Part shown: one piece after another, positions 43,550 to 52,124 of the stretch
How the letters are laid out: each line of letters begins with the position of its first letter
Numbering within the stretch: the stretch's first letter is position 1
Assembly: GCF_029023725.1 (NCBI RefSeq)
Contig: NZ_CP119075.1
Location: 4,769,501 to 4,833,500, forward strand
Direction of reading: 5' to 3'
DNA from: Synoicihabitans lomoniglobus
GTDB taxonomy: Bacteria > Verrucomicrobiota > Verrucomicrobiia > Opitutales > Opitutaceae
Length of the DNA: 64,000 bases
Translations under genes and position numbers: made by a program
Notes under the pieces: generated by a model
What the model was told of the DNA's origin: nothing
Database searches by the model: none
What the model saw: the letters and a program-made list of their open reading frames with translations, nothing else

Positions 43550-44425
43550 TCAGGCGTGCGTTTTGAAGCCGTAACCCAGCACTTCGCTGGCATCGGCGAG
43601 GGTCACGAAGGCCGACGGATCGAGCTCCCGCACCACCCGCTTCAGTCTCGGCACATCCCCCGGCCGCATCACCACCATCAACAAATCCCGCGCTTCGTCG
43701 GTGTAGCCGCCGCGGCCCTGCAACCGGGTCAGTCCCAGATCGATCTCGTGCAACACAGCATCCTGCACCGCTTCCGCTCGGCGCGTCACCACCAGCGCCA
43801 GCTTGGCATGATCGCCCCCCGTCAACACCCGGCGCACCGTCCGTGCCAATAACGCCGCCGCCACGATGGCGCACAACGCCTGCTCGGTGGGAAACACAAA
43901 CGCGGCCGCCAGAATTACTCCGCCATCCATGACCATGATCGAACGGTCCACCGGCCAATCAAACCGCCGGTGCAACACGAGCGCCACCGTGCTGAACCCG
44001 CCCACCGAACCCCGACCCAGAAACACGAGGCCAATACCCGCGCCCACCACCACGCCCCCACAGATCGCCGCCAACAGGGGATTGGTGGTCAAAGGCGTCA
44101 AGTCTCGCGTCAGCGCCACGAACCCCGGCACCAACGCCGAACCCAGCGCGCAACGCACCAGAAACGCCTTACCCAACATCAGTCCGCCAAACACCAGCAG
44201 CCCGCCGTTGAGCACCGCCTGCCAAATCGCCGGCTCCACCCCGGTCATCCGTTGCAACACCAGCGACGCGCCGGGCACACCACCCGGAGCAATGCCACCG
44301 GCACGCAGCAGCAGATTGAAACCGAGCGCCACAATGAGCGCCCCGATCACGACCAGCACCAGGTCGCGCCACGTGCGTGGCCTCGGATCCCGCCGTCGGT
44401 TGTTTCCCGCCTTAAATTTAGCCAT
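43550..44425 (-). CDS. YitT family membrane protein (DUF161/DUF2179)
   Basis: 291 residues: a basic N-terminus, then about six membrane segments beginning LVLVVIGALIVALGFNLLLR with the GGIAPGGVPGASLVLQR motif and the matching FLGRGSVGGFSTVALVLHRR of the internal repeat. The soluble C-terminus (about 205-291) is the DUF2179 domain (GGYTDEARDLLMVVMRPGDV). Function is not settled for the family. It probably forms its own transcript. Confidence 0.87.
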   Translation of the reverse strand: MAKFKAGNNRRRDPRPRTWRDLVLVVIGALIVALGFNLLLRAGGIAPGGVPGASLVLQRMTGVEPAIWQAVLNGGLLVFGGLMLGKAFLVRCALGSALVPGFVALTRDLTPLTTNPLLAAICGGVVVGAGIGLVFLGRGSVGGFSTVALVLHRRFDWPVDRSIMVMDGGVILAAAFVFPTEQALCAIVAAALLARTVRRVLTGGDHAKLALVVTRRAEAVQDAVLHEIDLGLTRLQGRGGYTDEARDLLMVVMRPGDVPRLKRVVRELDPSAFVTLADASEVLGYGFKTHA

Positions 44426-44474
44426 GATCCGTATCGAAAATCATCCCCCGTCATCGACAACGATGAAGCACAAG

Positions 44475-44506
44475 GGCCCGTCCTCCCTCGGGGAGCGACG
44501 GGCCGC
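44475..44506 (-). terminator. Hairpin after the sigma-FecR-TonB-TlpA operon
   Basis: GGCCCGTC (44476-44483) pairs with GACGGGCC (44498-44505), with a nested CTCC/GGAG pair inside. It lies 55 bases past the TlpA stop; the T-tract is weak, so it may work poorly or be Rho-assisted. Confidence 0.45.
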
Positions 44507-44560
44507 GTTCGCACTACAAAACGAACGAAAACTTCACCACCAGCGGCGTCACACGGTCGA

Positions 44561-45709
44561 TCAAAGTCCGAGCAAACGCTTCACCTCGGACTCCAGCTTC
44601 GGACCACGAGCGTTGGTCGACACCAACATGCCGTCCTGATCGAGCAGGAACATGGCCGGGATGCCCGAGATCGTGTAGCGCGCCACCAGTGGATCTTTCC
44701 AACCCTTGCCCTCAAAACGCTGCGGCCAGGTCGTGCCTTCCTCTTCGACGAGGTCGATGAATTTCTGCCGGTCCCGCTCCGCGTCGAGCGACACACTGAT
44801 GATCTCGAACCCCTTGTCGTGATAGTCCGCAAATACGCGCTTCACGTTGGGCAGCTCCGCAATGCACGGTCCGCACCACGTGGCCCAGAAGTCGATCAAC
44901 ACGACCTTGCCCCGCAACTTCTGCAGATCGACCTGCCGACCATCGATGGCCGTGAAGGCGAGTTCAAAAGGCGCCTTGCTCAGCTCGAAGAACCGCAGCC
45001 GGTCCCGCACGTATTCGCGGGCGTGACGGTTCGGACTGTCGGCAAACTCGGCGAGGACTTCCTCTTCCGTCGGTGCGGCGGCCGTGGCCATTTTCAACCG
45101 CACAAACGTCGAGAGCATGCCGCGACCCGTTTCGCTTTCCGGCCAGCGTTTGATGAAGGCCAGAAACGCCGGCTCGATGGTGGAGAGATCCGGTTCCCGA
45201 CCATCGCGCATCGCTTCGTAGGCCGGAAAGAACTTCGGGTTGAGGTCACCGAACTCGAGTTGCTCCATCACTTCGTCCGGCACATCACTCGCCACGCGCA
45301 TCGCCGTTTCCAACGCCACCACGCGGGCCTCGAACGCGGCCTCCGCGACGGTGTCACGATGCACCGCATCTTCGCCGCCCTCGGGATAGGTCTCGTCAAT
45401 CGACTGCACAAAACGCGGATGAAACCGCCGCTGTTGCAGGATGAGCGCGGCTTCCCATCGCCGCGGGTCATCCGGGTGCGCCTCTACAAACGCGAAAGCC
45501 GCCGCCCCGAGTTTACGCGTGAGTTGGTCAAACCACAGGTAGTTTTCGCGCGGCGTCATCTCGCCCGCTCGTGGCGTGGCCATGATGGCCTTGAGCGCAT
45601 TGAGCTCCTGCTCCACCGGATCGTCACTCGGGACGATGGGCGGGCCGGAAGCCGCGCCGAGCACGACGGAAGTGAGGAGACTGAGCAGCGTGAGGCGGAG
45701 GAGTTTCAT
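44561..45709 (-). CDS. TlpA-like thioredoxin with long N-terminal helical domain (TonB-operon 1)
   Basis: 382 residues from ATG 45707-45709, with a signal peptide (MKLLRLTLLSLLTSVVLGAA). An Ala/Glu-rich helical domain of about 240 residues precedes the thioredoxin domain: GKVVLIDFWATWCGPCIAEL with the redox pair WCGPC, and the cis-Pro in ISGIPAMFLLDQDG. It is exported and should act as a periplasmic thiol-disulfide reductase or disulfide-relay partner. It is the last gene of the operon ECF sigma - FecR - TonB receptor - TlpA, 13 bases after the receptor. A second copy of this gene pair follows at 50869-54806. Confidence 0.88.
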   Translation of the reverse strand: MKLLRLTLLSLLTSVVLGAASGPPIVPSDDPVEQELNALKAIMATPRAGEMTPRENYLWFDQLTRKLGAAAFAFVEAHPDDPRRWEAALILQQRRFHPRFVQSIDETYPEGGEDAVHRDTVAEAAFEARVVALETAMRVASDVPDEVMEQLEFGDLNPKFFPAYEAMRDGREPDLSTIEPAFLAFIKRWPESETGRGMLSTFVRLKMATAAAPTEEEVLAEFADSPNRHAREYVRDRLRFFELSKAPFELAFTAIDGRQVDLQKLRGKVVLIDFWATWCGPCIAELPNVKRVFADYHDKGFEIISVSLDAERDRQKFIDLVEEEGTTWPQRFEGKGWKDPLVARYTISGIPAMFLLDQDGMLVSTNARGPKLESEVKRLLGL

Positions 45710-45722
45710 GTGGTCGAAAACG

Positions 45723-48700
45723 TTAGAGGGATTTCTTGATCTGCACGTAAACGAAGCGCTGACGGGGGTCAGCGGCGCGATCGTAGAAGGACGTTCCGTC
45801 GGTGACAAAACTGGGCTCCTTGTTGGTCACGTTGAGCACCCCCAGCGTCCACTTGGTGCCTTGGAACCAATTCCGCGTGTCCGTCGAGTAAGACTGCTCA
45901 TAGCTGACCTGCAGATCGGCGGTGAGGATCGAAGGCAGCATGTGCCCATCGATCGGATACGCCCCGGGAAAACTGGGGGATGGATCGGTGGTTGGACCAA
46001 AACGGCTGTCCACGTAACGGGCGGTGACGGTGGCCGACCAACGGTTGCGCTCCCACGTAAACGCCGCATTGCCGCGCCAGTGCACCGGACCCGCCGAACC
46101 GACTTGTTCGATGATGGGCGCCGTGGGCGTCGCGAGCAGTTCGAAACTGTTCGTGAAGGTCGCCGTGGCGTTGAAGGTGAAGTCGCCCAACTCGTCGGCA
46201 TCCATCCGATAACGGAGGCGAATGTCGGCACCCTCGGTGCGCGTGATCGAAGCATTGAACGCCCGCGCGTCGACCGCCGTGATGCGCCCCAGCCACCCCA
46301 TCGCTGCCTCATCAGGCGTGGGATCTTCACGGGTGATGAGGAAGCCGAACGCGTCGGGATTGGCGATCACCGATACGAAGGACGAGTAGAAGATCGCGTC
46401 GGTTTTTTCGATGCGCCAGAAATCGAGGTTAAGCGAAAAGTCCGGCAAAGCGCGCGGGGTGAAGATGAGGCCTAGGTTGTAAGATTCAGCCAATTCCGGT
46501 TCGAGGCCGGGATTGCCGCCCTGTGTGATCGCCATCATCGGGGTGAACTGCATCGTGTTGCCCCGCGCGGGATCTGGAAAGAATCCCGGCAATGAGAACT
46601 GCGATTCCGGCGCGCTCACGTCGCTCCAATTGGGTGGATAGAAACCCTCCGAATAAGAGCCACGGATGGCAATATCGGGCGTGAACTGGATCTTGGTGGC
46701 GATGACGTTGCTGTTGGCCGACTGCTCGTTGGTGAAGGCATCACCATTGAAGTTCACCCCCTCGGTGGTGTTCTCTTCACGCGAGAAACTGGCTTGGATC
46801 TCCCACCCGGAAATGAACGGAATGGGGTGCCAGTCGCGGCCGAAGATGGGCGCACTCAATTCGATGGCACCGTAAATGCCCTCACGGGAAGCCTCGCTCG
46901 AACTCGGGCTCGGGCTGAACGGCTCGCCGTTTATCGCTTGGTAATAGCCATCGCTGTAAATGAGGCTTTGTCCGCTTTCGTAGGTCCAATCGGTATACTT
47001 GCCCAAAATTGAAGCCCGCAATGGGCCGGCCGGGAGACGGAACACCTCGCCGAGCAGACGTGCATTCCCTTCCTTCTGGGTGCCATTGCTGAAGGAGTTC
47101 CGGTTGTAACCAAAGTAGTCCGCCACCGTGACTTCAGAAATTGGATACTGAGCATGATCGGCCAAGATCGGATAAACCTGCCTCCGCGTGGCCGCCGGGG
47201 CGGCCGGGCCCGGATCAGAAAAGGGGGTCAACTGGTTCAGCGTGGTGAGATTAGACTCAGGGTTGAGGCTGTTGAGATTGTTATCAGTGTAGTCGATGGT
47301 GCCGTCGACAGACCACTCCCAGGTCTCCGTAATCTGCCCCTTCAAACCAGCCACCAGACGGGCCGAATCGTAGCGGGCATCGTATTCGGGATCGGGCAGA
47401 TCCGGCACATCAATGAACACCGCGATCGGACGGCCGACAAAGCCCGGGGTCACGTCCGTGCGAAACGGGTTGAGCGGATCGGTCGCGGTCAGATTGATGC
47501 GCAGACTTTGCGGCGCCGCGTAGCCATTCTCCGTGCGACCCAGCGTGAACTCGGCGTAACCTTCGAGGCGCTCGGGCACAAACTCGTGTTCCAGGATGGC
47601 GTTCAGGCTAATCGACTCGGTGGGCTGGTAGATGATCGTGCGACCGTTGCGCGGTTGCAGGTTCGCCACACCTGCCGTGGCCGCAAAATCGTCGGGAGTG
47701 AGCGTAAACGAATCCGCCGGCGAGGTGCCAGCGGGGATCGCCGCATAACGTGCACCGGCCGCTCCCGGAATGCCGAGGTCGCCGGTGCTGTTGCCCACCA
47801 GAATGGTGCCCGGCGCACCTGCAAACGCGGGCAGGATCATCTGCTCGAAATAGGACACTCCTTGCGCATTGGTCAGCGTGGAATTCGGACCGTAGCGACG
47901 CAGCGCCTCGTCGAGATAACCCCGATCCTCCGAGCGCAATCCGTCGCGGTGGTGGTAGCTGAGCGTGTAAGTAAGATTGGTGCGGCCCTCGTTGAAGCCT
48001 TTGCCTTCGAGATAGGTGAAACGGTGTTCGGTCGCGCCGCCTTCCGTCGACGTGCCGATGTAGGCGGTGAGATCGCGGCCCGCGTATTCTTTGCGCAGGA
48101 TAATGTTAATGGCCCCACCCAACGCACCACCGCCATAGATCGCGGAACCGGATGACGGCAGGATTTCCACCCGCTCGATCGCGGCCAACGGGATGCGACT
48201 CAAATCGGCTCCACCATTATCAGTCAGACCCGTGCGCGGCATGGGACGACCGTTAACGAGCATGACCGTCTGCGCGGAACTGAATCCGCGAAGACCGATC
48301 GTGGAGTAGCTCGGTGACAGTCCACCACTCGTGTTGGTGTTGCTGCCCGCAGCCTGTAATGAAGTCGAAATCGACGACGTTTGCGGCAGGTAGCGAAAGA
48401 GTTCTTCGAGGCTGGAAACGCCCATGCGCTCGATCTCGGCTCGGGTCACGACGTCGTGATAGAGCGGCGCGTTATCACCGGCCTGCAACAGGCCGCGGTT
48501 GATCACACCGTCAATGCGCGCCTCGGTGACCTCGAAGCGCTCGAGGACGAGCGCGCCGTTTTCAATTTTCGGGTCGTTTTTCGGACGGTCGCTGGTCTGC
48601 GGCGCCGTCCTTGCGACGTTTGGGTCCGACTTCCGTCGCACGGCCAACGCGTCGGACTCGGGATCGGCGACGAGCATAAGATCGGTGCCGCGCAACATCT

Positions 48701-48950
48701 CCCGCAGCGCCTCGACCGGGAGATAATCGCCACTCAGCGCGCGCGTCGTTACGCCGCTCACGGAATCCGCGGCGAACAGGGTTTCGCGCCCGGAAACCTC
48801 GGCAAAGTGCTTGAGGGTTTCCGCGGCGTCACCGGCGGGCAGGTCGTAGGTTTTTTTGGTGTCAGTATCAGCGGCGGCGCAGACCGTCGCGGCGAAAAAC
48901 GCCCCGAGCAGGAGCGTGCAGAGGCGTTGAAGAAGGAGTCGATAGGTCAT
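45723..48950 (-). CDS. TonB-dependent receptor with N-terminal STN signalling domain
   Basis: 1075 residues from ATG 48948-48950; signal peptide MTYRLLLQRLCTLLLGAFFA. Residues about 30-105 form the STN (secretin/TonB N-terminal) domain (YDLPAGDAAETLKHFAEVSG). The plug follows (VVTRAEIERMGVSSLEELFR; IERVEILPSSGSAIYGGGAL) and then a 22-strand barrel ending in the aromatic C-terminus (QRFVYVQIKKSL). The STN domain with the upstream FecR and ECF sigma factor indicates transmembrane signalling: ligand binding induces the operon. The ligand is unknown; no siderophore genes are present. Confidence 0.9.
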   Translation of the reverse strand: MTYRLLLQRLCTLLLGAFFAATVCAAADTDTKKTYDLPAGDAAETLKHFAEVSGRETLFAADSVSGVTTRALSGDYLPVEALREMLRGTDLMLVADPESDALAVRRKSDPNVARTAPQTSDRPKNDPKIENGALVLERFEVTEARIDGVINRGLLQAGDNAPLYHDVVTRAEIERMGVSSLEELFRYLPQTSSISTSLQAAGSNTNTSGGLSPSYSTIGLRGFSSAQTVMLVNGRPMPRTGLTDNGGADLSRIPLAAIERVEILPSSGSAIYGGGALGGAINIILRKEYAGRDLTAYIGTSTEGGATEHRFTYLEGKGFNEGRTNLTYTLSYHHRDGLRSEDRGYLDEALRRYGPNSTLTNAQGVSYFEQMILPAFAGAPGTILVGNSTGDLGIPGAAGARYAAIPAGTSPADSFTLTPDDFAATAGVANLQPRNGRTIIYQPTESISLNAILEHEFVPERLEGYAEFTLGRTENGYAAPQSLRINLTATDPLNPFRTDVTPGFVGRPIAVFIDVPDLPDPEYDARYDSARLVAGLKGQITETWEWSVDGTIDYTDNNLNSLNPESNLTTLNQLTPFSDPGPAAPAATRRQVYPILADHAQYPISEVTVADYFGYNRNSFSNGTQKEGNARLLGEVFRLPAGPLRASILGKYTDWTYESGQSLIYSDGYYQAINGEPFSPSPSSSEASREGIYGAIELSAPIFGRDWHPIPFISGWEIQASFSREENTTEGVNFNGDAFTNEQSANSNVIATKIQFTPDIAIRGSYSEGFYPPNWSDVSAPESQFSLPGFFPDPARGNTMQFTPMMAITQGGNPGLEPELAESYNLGLIFTPRALPDFSLNLDFWRIEKTDAIFYSSFVSVIANPDAFGFLITREDPTPDEAAMGWLGRITAVDARAFNASITRTEGADIRLRYRMDADELGDFTFNATATFTNSFELLATPTAPIIEQVGSAGPVHWRGNAAFTWERNRWSATVTARYVDSRFGPTTDPSPSFPGAYPIDGHMLPSILTADLQVSYEQSYSTDTRNWFQGTKWTLGVLNVTNKEPSFVTDGTSFYDRAADPRQRFVYVQIKKSL

Positions 48951-49059
48951 GTTGGCAAAACCGCATGGGCGGTCATGAGTTAAGACGGGTGCCTCGCGTC
49001 GACCCGTAACAATTTCGCTAAAAAATAGCCGCGATCGTGCGGCGAACAGATGACGGACA

Positions 49060-50175
49060 TCAGCGCCGTCGCGACAACACCGTGCGATCCGCACTCAGCT
49101 CACGGGCCTCCACGTCGAACGTGAGTCCGAGCAGACGCACAAACGCATCCACGTTGTCGGGCCGAAAATTTCCGCCGATGCGCAGTTCGCCCAAATCAGC
49201 TCCGCGTAGTTCGAGTTGGTGGCGATTGAGGCGGTTGAACTCCGCCACGGCGTCAGCCAAACGGGTCTCGTCGAATTGCAGTCGGGGCGCCTGCCAAGCA
49301 AGCTCCGCCGCGATCTGCGCGACCGACACCGCTTTGACTTGAGGGACGACGGATTCACGGTCCCAGCGGACGCGCGGCACGATGGCACGCTCTCCCCGGG
49401 AAACCATCAAATCGAGCCCCGCCACCTCGGTGCGCGGTGGTGCCACCGCACGCGTTTCCTCCGTTGGTCCGTCCTGCACTTTCACGCGGCCCTCGGTCAC
49501 CAGCACTTCAATGTTGTCTGGCGCCAAGCGCACGTTGAAGGCGGTGCCCACGGCGACGACTTCAACGCCCGGAGCTTCGACCACGAACGGCCGGGTCGCG
49601 TCTTTCCACACCGTGAAATGCGCTTCGCCACCCGTCAGGCGAACACGACGTTCGGTGGCGGAATACAGCACCACGACATCGGCCCCGGCGTTAAGTTCGA
49701 TGCGAGATCCATCGGGCAGCGCCTGCCGTTCGTTGACGTGTAAAAACGAGGCGGGCGCGGACGCGGCAGCCATCGCCGGGGCATCGTGGGCAGTCTCCGA
49801 ATCACCGCCCGTCCACAATAACAGCGCGATGGCGGCCGCCGCCAGCCCCAGCCCACCGGTCCAACTTTGCCATGGATGTGAACCCACCCAACGCCGCCAG
49901 TGTCGGGTGCGGGACGGGGGCGCAAACAGATCCGGGTTGGGCTTTTCCATGCCGCCGGCCGGCGTCCATTCGTGCAGTTGCATCATGCGCTCCAACGCCC
50001 GCGCATGGCGGGCCAGCGCCTCGCTGTGCCGCGGATCGGCAGCCAGCCATTGCAAGTAGGCGTCCTGCTCATCCGCCGCGAGTCCGCGGTCGCGCCGGAC
50101 CAGCCATTCGCTGGCGGCCGTGTCGATGGCGGCGGGAATTTCGTCGTGAGGAGAAGGGGTTTCTCGGGCACTCAT
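49060..50175 (-). CDS. FecR-family anti-sigma factor
   Basis: 371 residues from ATG 50173-50175. A cytoplasmic N-terminal domain (EWLVRRDRGLAADEQDAYLQ WLAADPRHSEAL) is followed by one membrane helix (GGLGLAAAAIALLLW, about 113-127), then the periplasmic FecR domain (LPDGSRIELNAGADVVVLYS; VEAPGVEVVAVGTAFNVRL) and a C-terminal STN-like part (QFDETRLADAVAEFNRLNRH). It relays the TonB-receptor signal to the sigma factor encoded 7 bases upstream. Confidence 0.9.
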   Translation of the reverse strand: MSARETPSPHDEIPAAIDTAASEWLVRRDRGLAADEQDAYLQWLAADPRHSEALARHARALERMMQLHEWTPAGGMEKPNPDLFAPPSRTRHWRRWVGSHPWQSWTGGLGLAAAAIALLLWTGGDSETAHDAPAMAAASAPASFLHVNERQALPDGSRIELNAGADVVVLYSATERRVRLTGGEAHFTVWKDATRPFVVEAPGVEVVAVGTAFNVRLAPDNIEVLVTEGRVKVQDGPTEETRAVAPPRTEVAGLDLMVSRGERAIVPRVRWDRESVVPQVKAVSVAQIAAELAWQAPRLQFDETRLADAVAEFNRLNRHQLELRGADLGELRIGGNFRPDNVDAFVRLLGLTFDVEARELSADRTVLSRRR

Positions 50176-50182
50176 GGTCACT

Positions 50183-50716
50183 TCACCCGCGGTCGGGATC
50201 CTTAAAAAACGTGGCGCACTGTCGCACACTGCGAGACATGTCCTTTTCGACCGTGCTGAGCGAAACCCCCAGGTGATCGGCGATCTCCTTCTGGGTCATA
50301 CCGTAGGCGGTCCGCAGCGTGAAGATGCGGCGGCAACGGGGTGGCAGTGACTGGATGGCCTGGGTCAAAATTTCGAGTTCCTGTTGTTTACTGACGATTG
50401 CGACCACGTCGGTGGCCTCATCAGCTAAGACGGATGAGTCAGCCATGTCCGTAATCGGCTCGAAGGAAACCACCTTCTGCCGACGCACCACATCGAGCGC
50501 CAGATTGCGCGCCGTGGTAAACAACAACGCGCGCACGGAGCGGATTTCGCCGGTCTCACGGGCCTTGAGCAGGCGGGAAAGCGCCTCTTGCACGAGGTCG
50601 TCCACGTCGGTCAACGAAGGGAAACGCGCCAACAACCACGCCCGGAGCGCCGGGCAGTGCGGGTGCACTTCCGCATGATACCAGGTGGCGGTTTCCGGAG
50701 CTAAATTAGGCGGCAT
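50183..50716 (-). CDS. ECF RNA polymerase sigma factor (FecI-like)
   Basis: 177 residues from ATG 50714-50716. Region 2 has FPSLTDVDDLVQEALSRLLK and RSVRALLFTTARNLALDVVR; region 4 has LPPRCRRIFTLRTAYGMTQK and EIADHLGVSLSTVEKDMSRS. First gene of the signalling operon with FecR, the STN-receptor and TlpA. It lies 152 bases downstream of the second TonB/TlpA operon. Confidence 0.9.
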   Translation of the reverse strand: MPPNLAPETATWYHAEVHPHCPALRAWLLARFPSLTDVDDLVQEALSRLLKARETGEIRSVRALLFTTARNLALDVVRRQKVVSFEPITDMADSSVLADEATDVVAIVSKQQELEILTQAIQSLPPRCRRIFTLRTAYGMTQKEIADHLGVSLSTVEKDMSRSVRQCATFFKDPDRG

Positions 50717-50830
50717 GTCGAGTCGAGGGGAGCGAATCGCCCCTTGCAGCCCACGTGCCAAAACGGCCAGGCGGCAAGCCCGTTTATGAAATAGACAACT
50801 TTAGTTACGGGGTTTCCGGCTTCGCCCGTC

Positions 50831-50850
50831 TTGCGCCCCAACGGGCGCAA
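50831..50850 (-). terminator. Hairpin after the second TonB/TlpA operon
   Basis: TTGCGCCC-CAAC-GGGCGCAA: perfect 8-bp stem and 4-base loop, 18 bases past the TlpA stop. No T-run follows on the minus strand, so it may only stabilise the transcript. Confidence 0.45.
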
Positions 50851-50868
50851 CGGAAGGCAGGGGCGAGA

Positions 50869-52116
50869 CTAGGAATTGTCGGGCAGCAGGCGCAGGATTT
50901 GCCGCTCCAGCTCCTCGCCGCGGGCTTCGATCGATGCGACCTGGCCGTCCGGGCCAATGAGGACCATGGCCGGGATCGCCTTGATGCCGAACCGCAGGGC
51001 GAGGTCGTTCTGCCAGAACTTGCCGTCGTAATATTGCGGCCACGGCATGTCCTTGGACTTGGCAAACGCGAGCATCTTGGCCTTCGCCATCTTCAGCTTG
51101 GACGCGTTCGCCGGGTCGTCGAAGTCCTTGCGCACACCGGAGTTTTCCAACGTCACCCCGATCACTTCGAAACCTCGGTCGTGATACTTTTGGTAGTTCG
51201 CGACGACATTGGGAATTTCCCCGATGCACGGTCCGCACCAGGTGGCCCAGAAGTCGATCAGCACGACCTTGCCGCGCATCTTGCCCAGGTCGATCTCGCG
51301 CCCATCGGCGGCGGTGAACGCGATGTCCGCGATGCCGCTGAAACGACTGAAGTCGCCGCGGCTTTCCGCCACCATCTGCTTCACGTCCGGATCATCGCTC
51401 GACTCCAGCCGGGCCACAAACGCCGCCTGCTGCTCCGCCGTGCCATGGAACTTGAGAAATCCGAGGTGCTCCTTGGCCAGGTTGGCGGCCGCATCCGGCA
51501 GGCGATCCATCATGGCTTCGGCCACGTCGAGATACTCCTGCAACCGCGCCGACGTCTGGTCTTTCATGAACCGCCCGCGGGCCTCCACAAACAGGGTGTA
51601 GAAGGCCCCGCCCACCTGACGCTTGGTCGCGTCCGGTGAAGCCAGCACCTCCGCAATGCGCTTGGCCTGCCGCGCTTCGAACGCCGCCATCTTCGCCTCG
51701 TCCCCGATTATGCTGTTCCAGCCGGGCATCTCGTCATCGGCCGAAGAAAAACCCGTGATGTATTTGGGTGGCTGATACGACAATTGCACGAAGACCTCCA
51801 AGCGACGCGGGTCATCCGGGAATTGCGCGGCAAACGCCGTCACCGCCGCCTCGAGGGCCTGCGTGCGAACGTCATTCATCCGCAGAGACTCCCGCCGCTG
51901 AGCCGGAGTCATTTCCGCCCAGGGCGTAACGGTCGGCGAGGACGACTGCAGGGCCGTCACCTCCGCCCACGCGACGTCGGCGGGGGAGGTCGGAACGACC
52001 TCCGCCGGAGCTTCCGCGGCCTCATCCGCCGCCACGGCGGGCGGAGTGAGGCCGCCGGCGAGACCGACGAGAGCAGTGAGCAGGAAACGGGAGCGAGGAC
52101 GGAGCGAGACAGACAT
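50869..52116 (-). CDS. TlpA-like thioredoxin with long N-terminal helical domain (TonB-operon 2)
   Basis: 415 residues, paralogue of the 44561 gene. It has a signal peptide (FLLTALVGLAGGLTPPAVAA), a helical domain (residues about 45-270; AEMTPAQRRESLRMNDVRTQ) and the thioredoxin domain with GKVVLIDFWATWCGPCIGEI and cis-Pro region FGIKAIPAMVLIGPDG. The DFWATWCGPCI stretch is shared with the first copy. It has a larger insertion after the active-site helix (VRKDFDDPANASKLKMAKAK). It follows the TonB receptor by 8 bases, so one receptor and one exported thiol oxidoreductase are again made together. Confidence 0.88.
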   Translation of the reverse strand: MSVSLRPRSRFLLTALVGLAGGLTPPAVAADEAAEAPAEVVPTSPADVAWAEVTALQSSSPTVTPWAEMTPAQRRESLRMNDVRTQALEAAVTAFAAQFPDDPRRLEVFVQLSYQPPKYITGFSSADDEMPGWNSIIGDEAKMAAFEARQAKRIAEVLASPDATKRQVGGAFYTLFVEARGRFMKDQTSARLQEYLDVAEAMMDRLPDAAANLAKEHLGFLKFHGTAEQQAAFVARLESSDDPDVKQMVAESRGDFSRFSGIADIAFTAADGREIDLGKMRGKVVLIDFWATWCGPCIGEIPNVVANYQKYHDRGFEVIGVTLENSGVRKDFDDPANASKLKMAKAKMLAFAKSKDMPWPQYYDGKFWQNDLALRFGIKAIPAMVLIGPDGQVASIEARGEELERQILRLLPDNS

Positions 52117-52124
52117 GACGGGGT

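Noticed and set aside
43970..45739. 589-codon open frame on the plus strand across YitT and TlpA genes
   Set aside because: Spans two genes on the other strand and shows only Arg/His-rich shadow composition.
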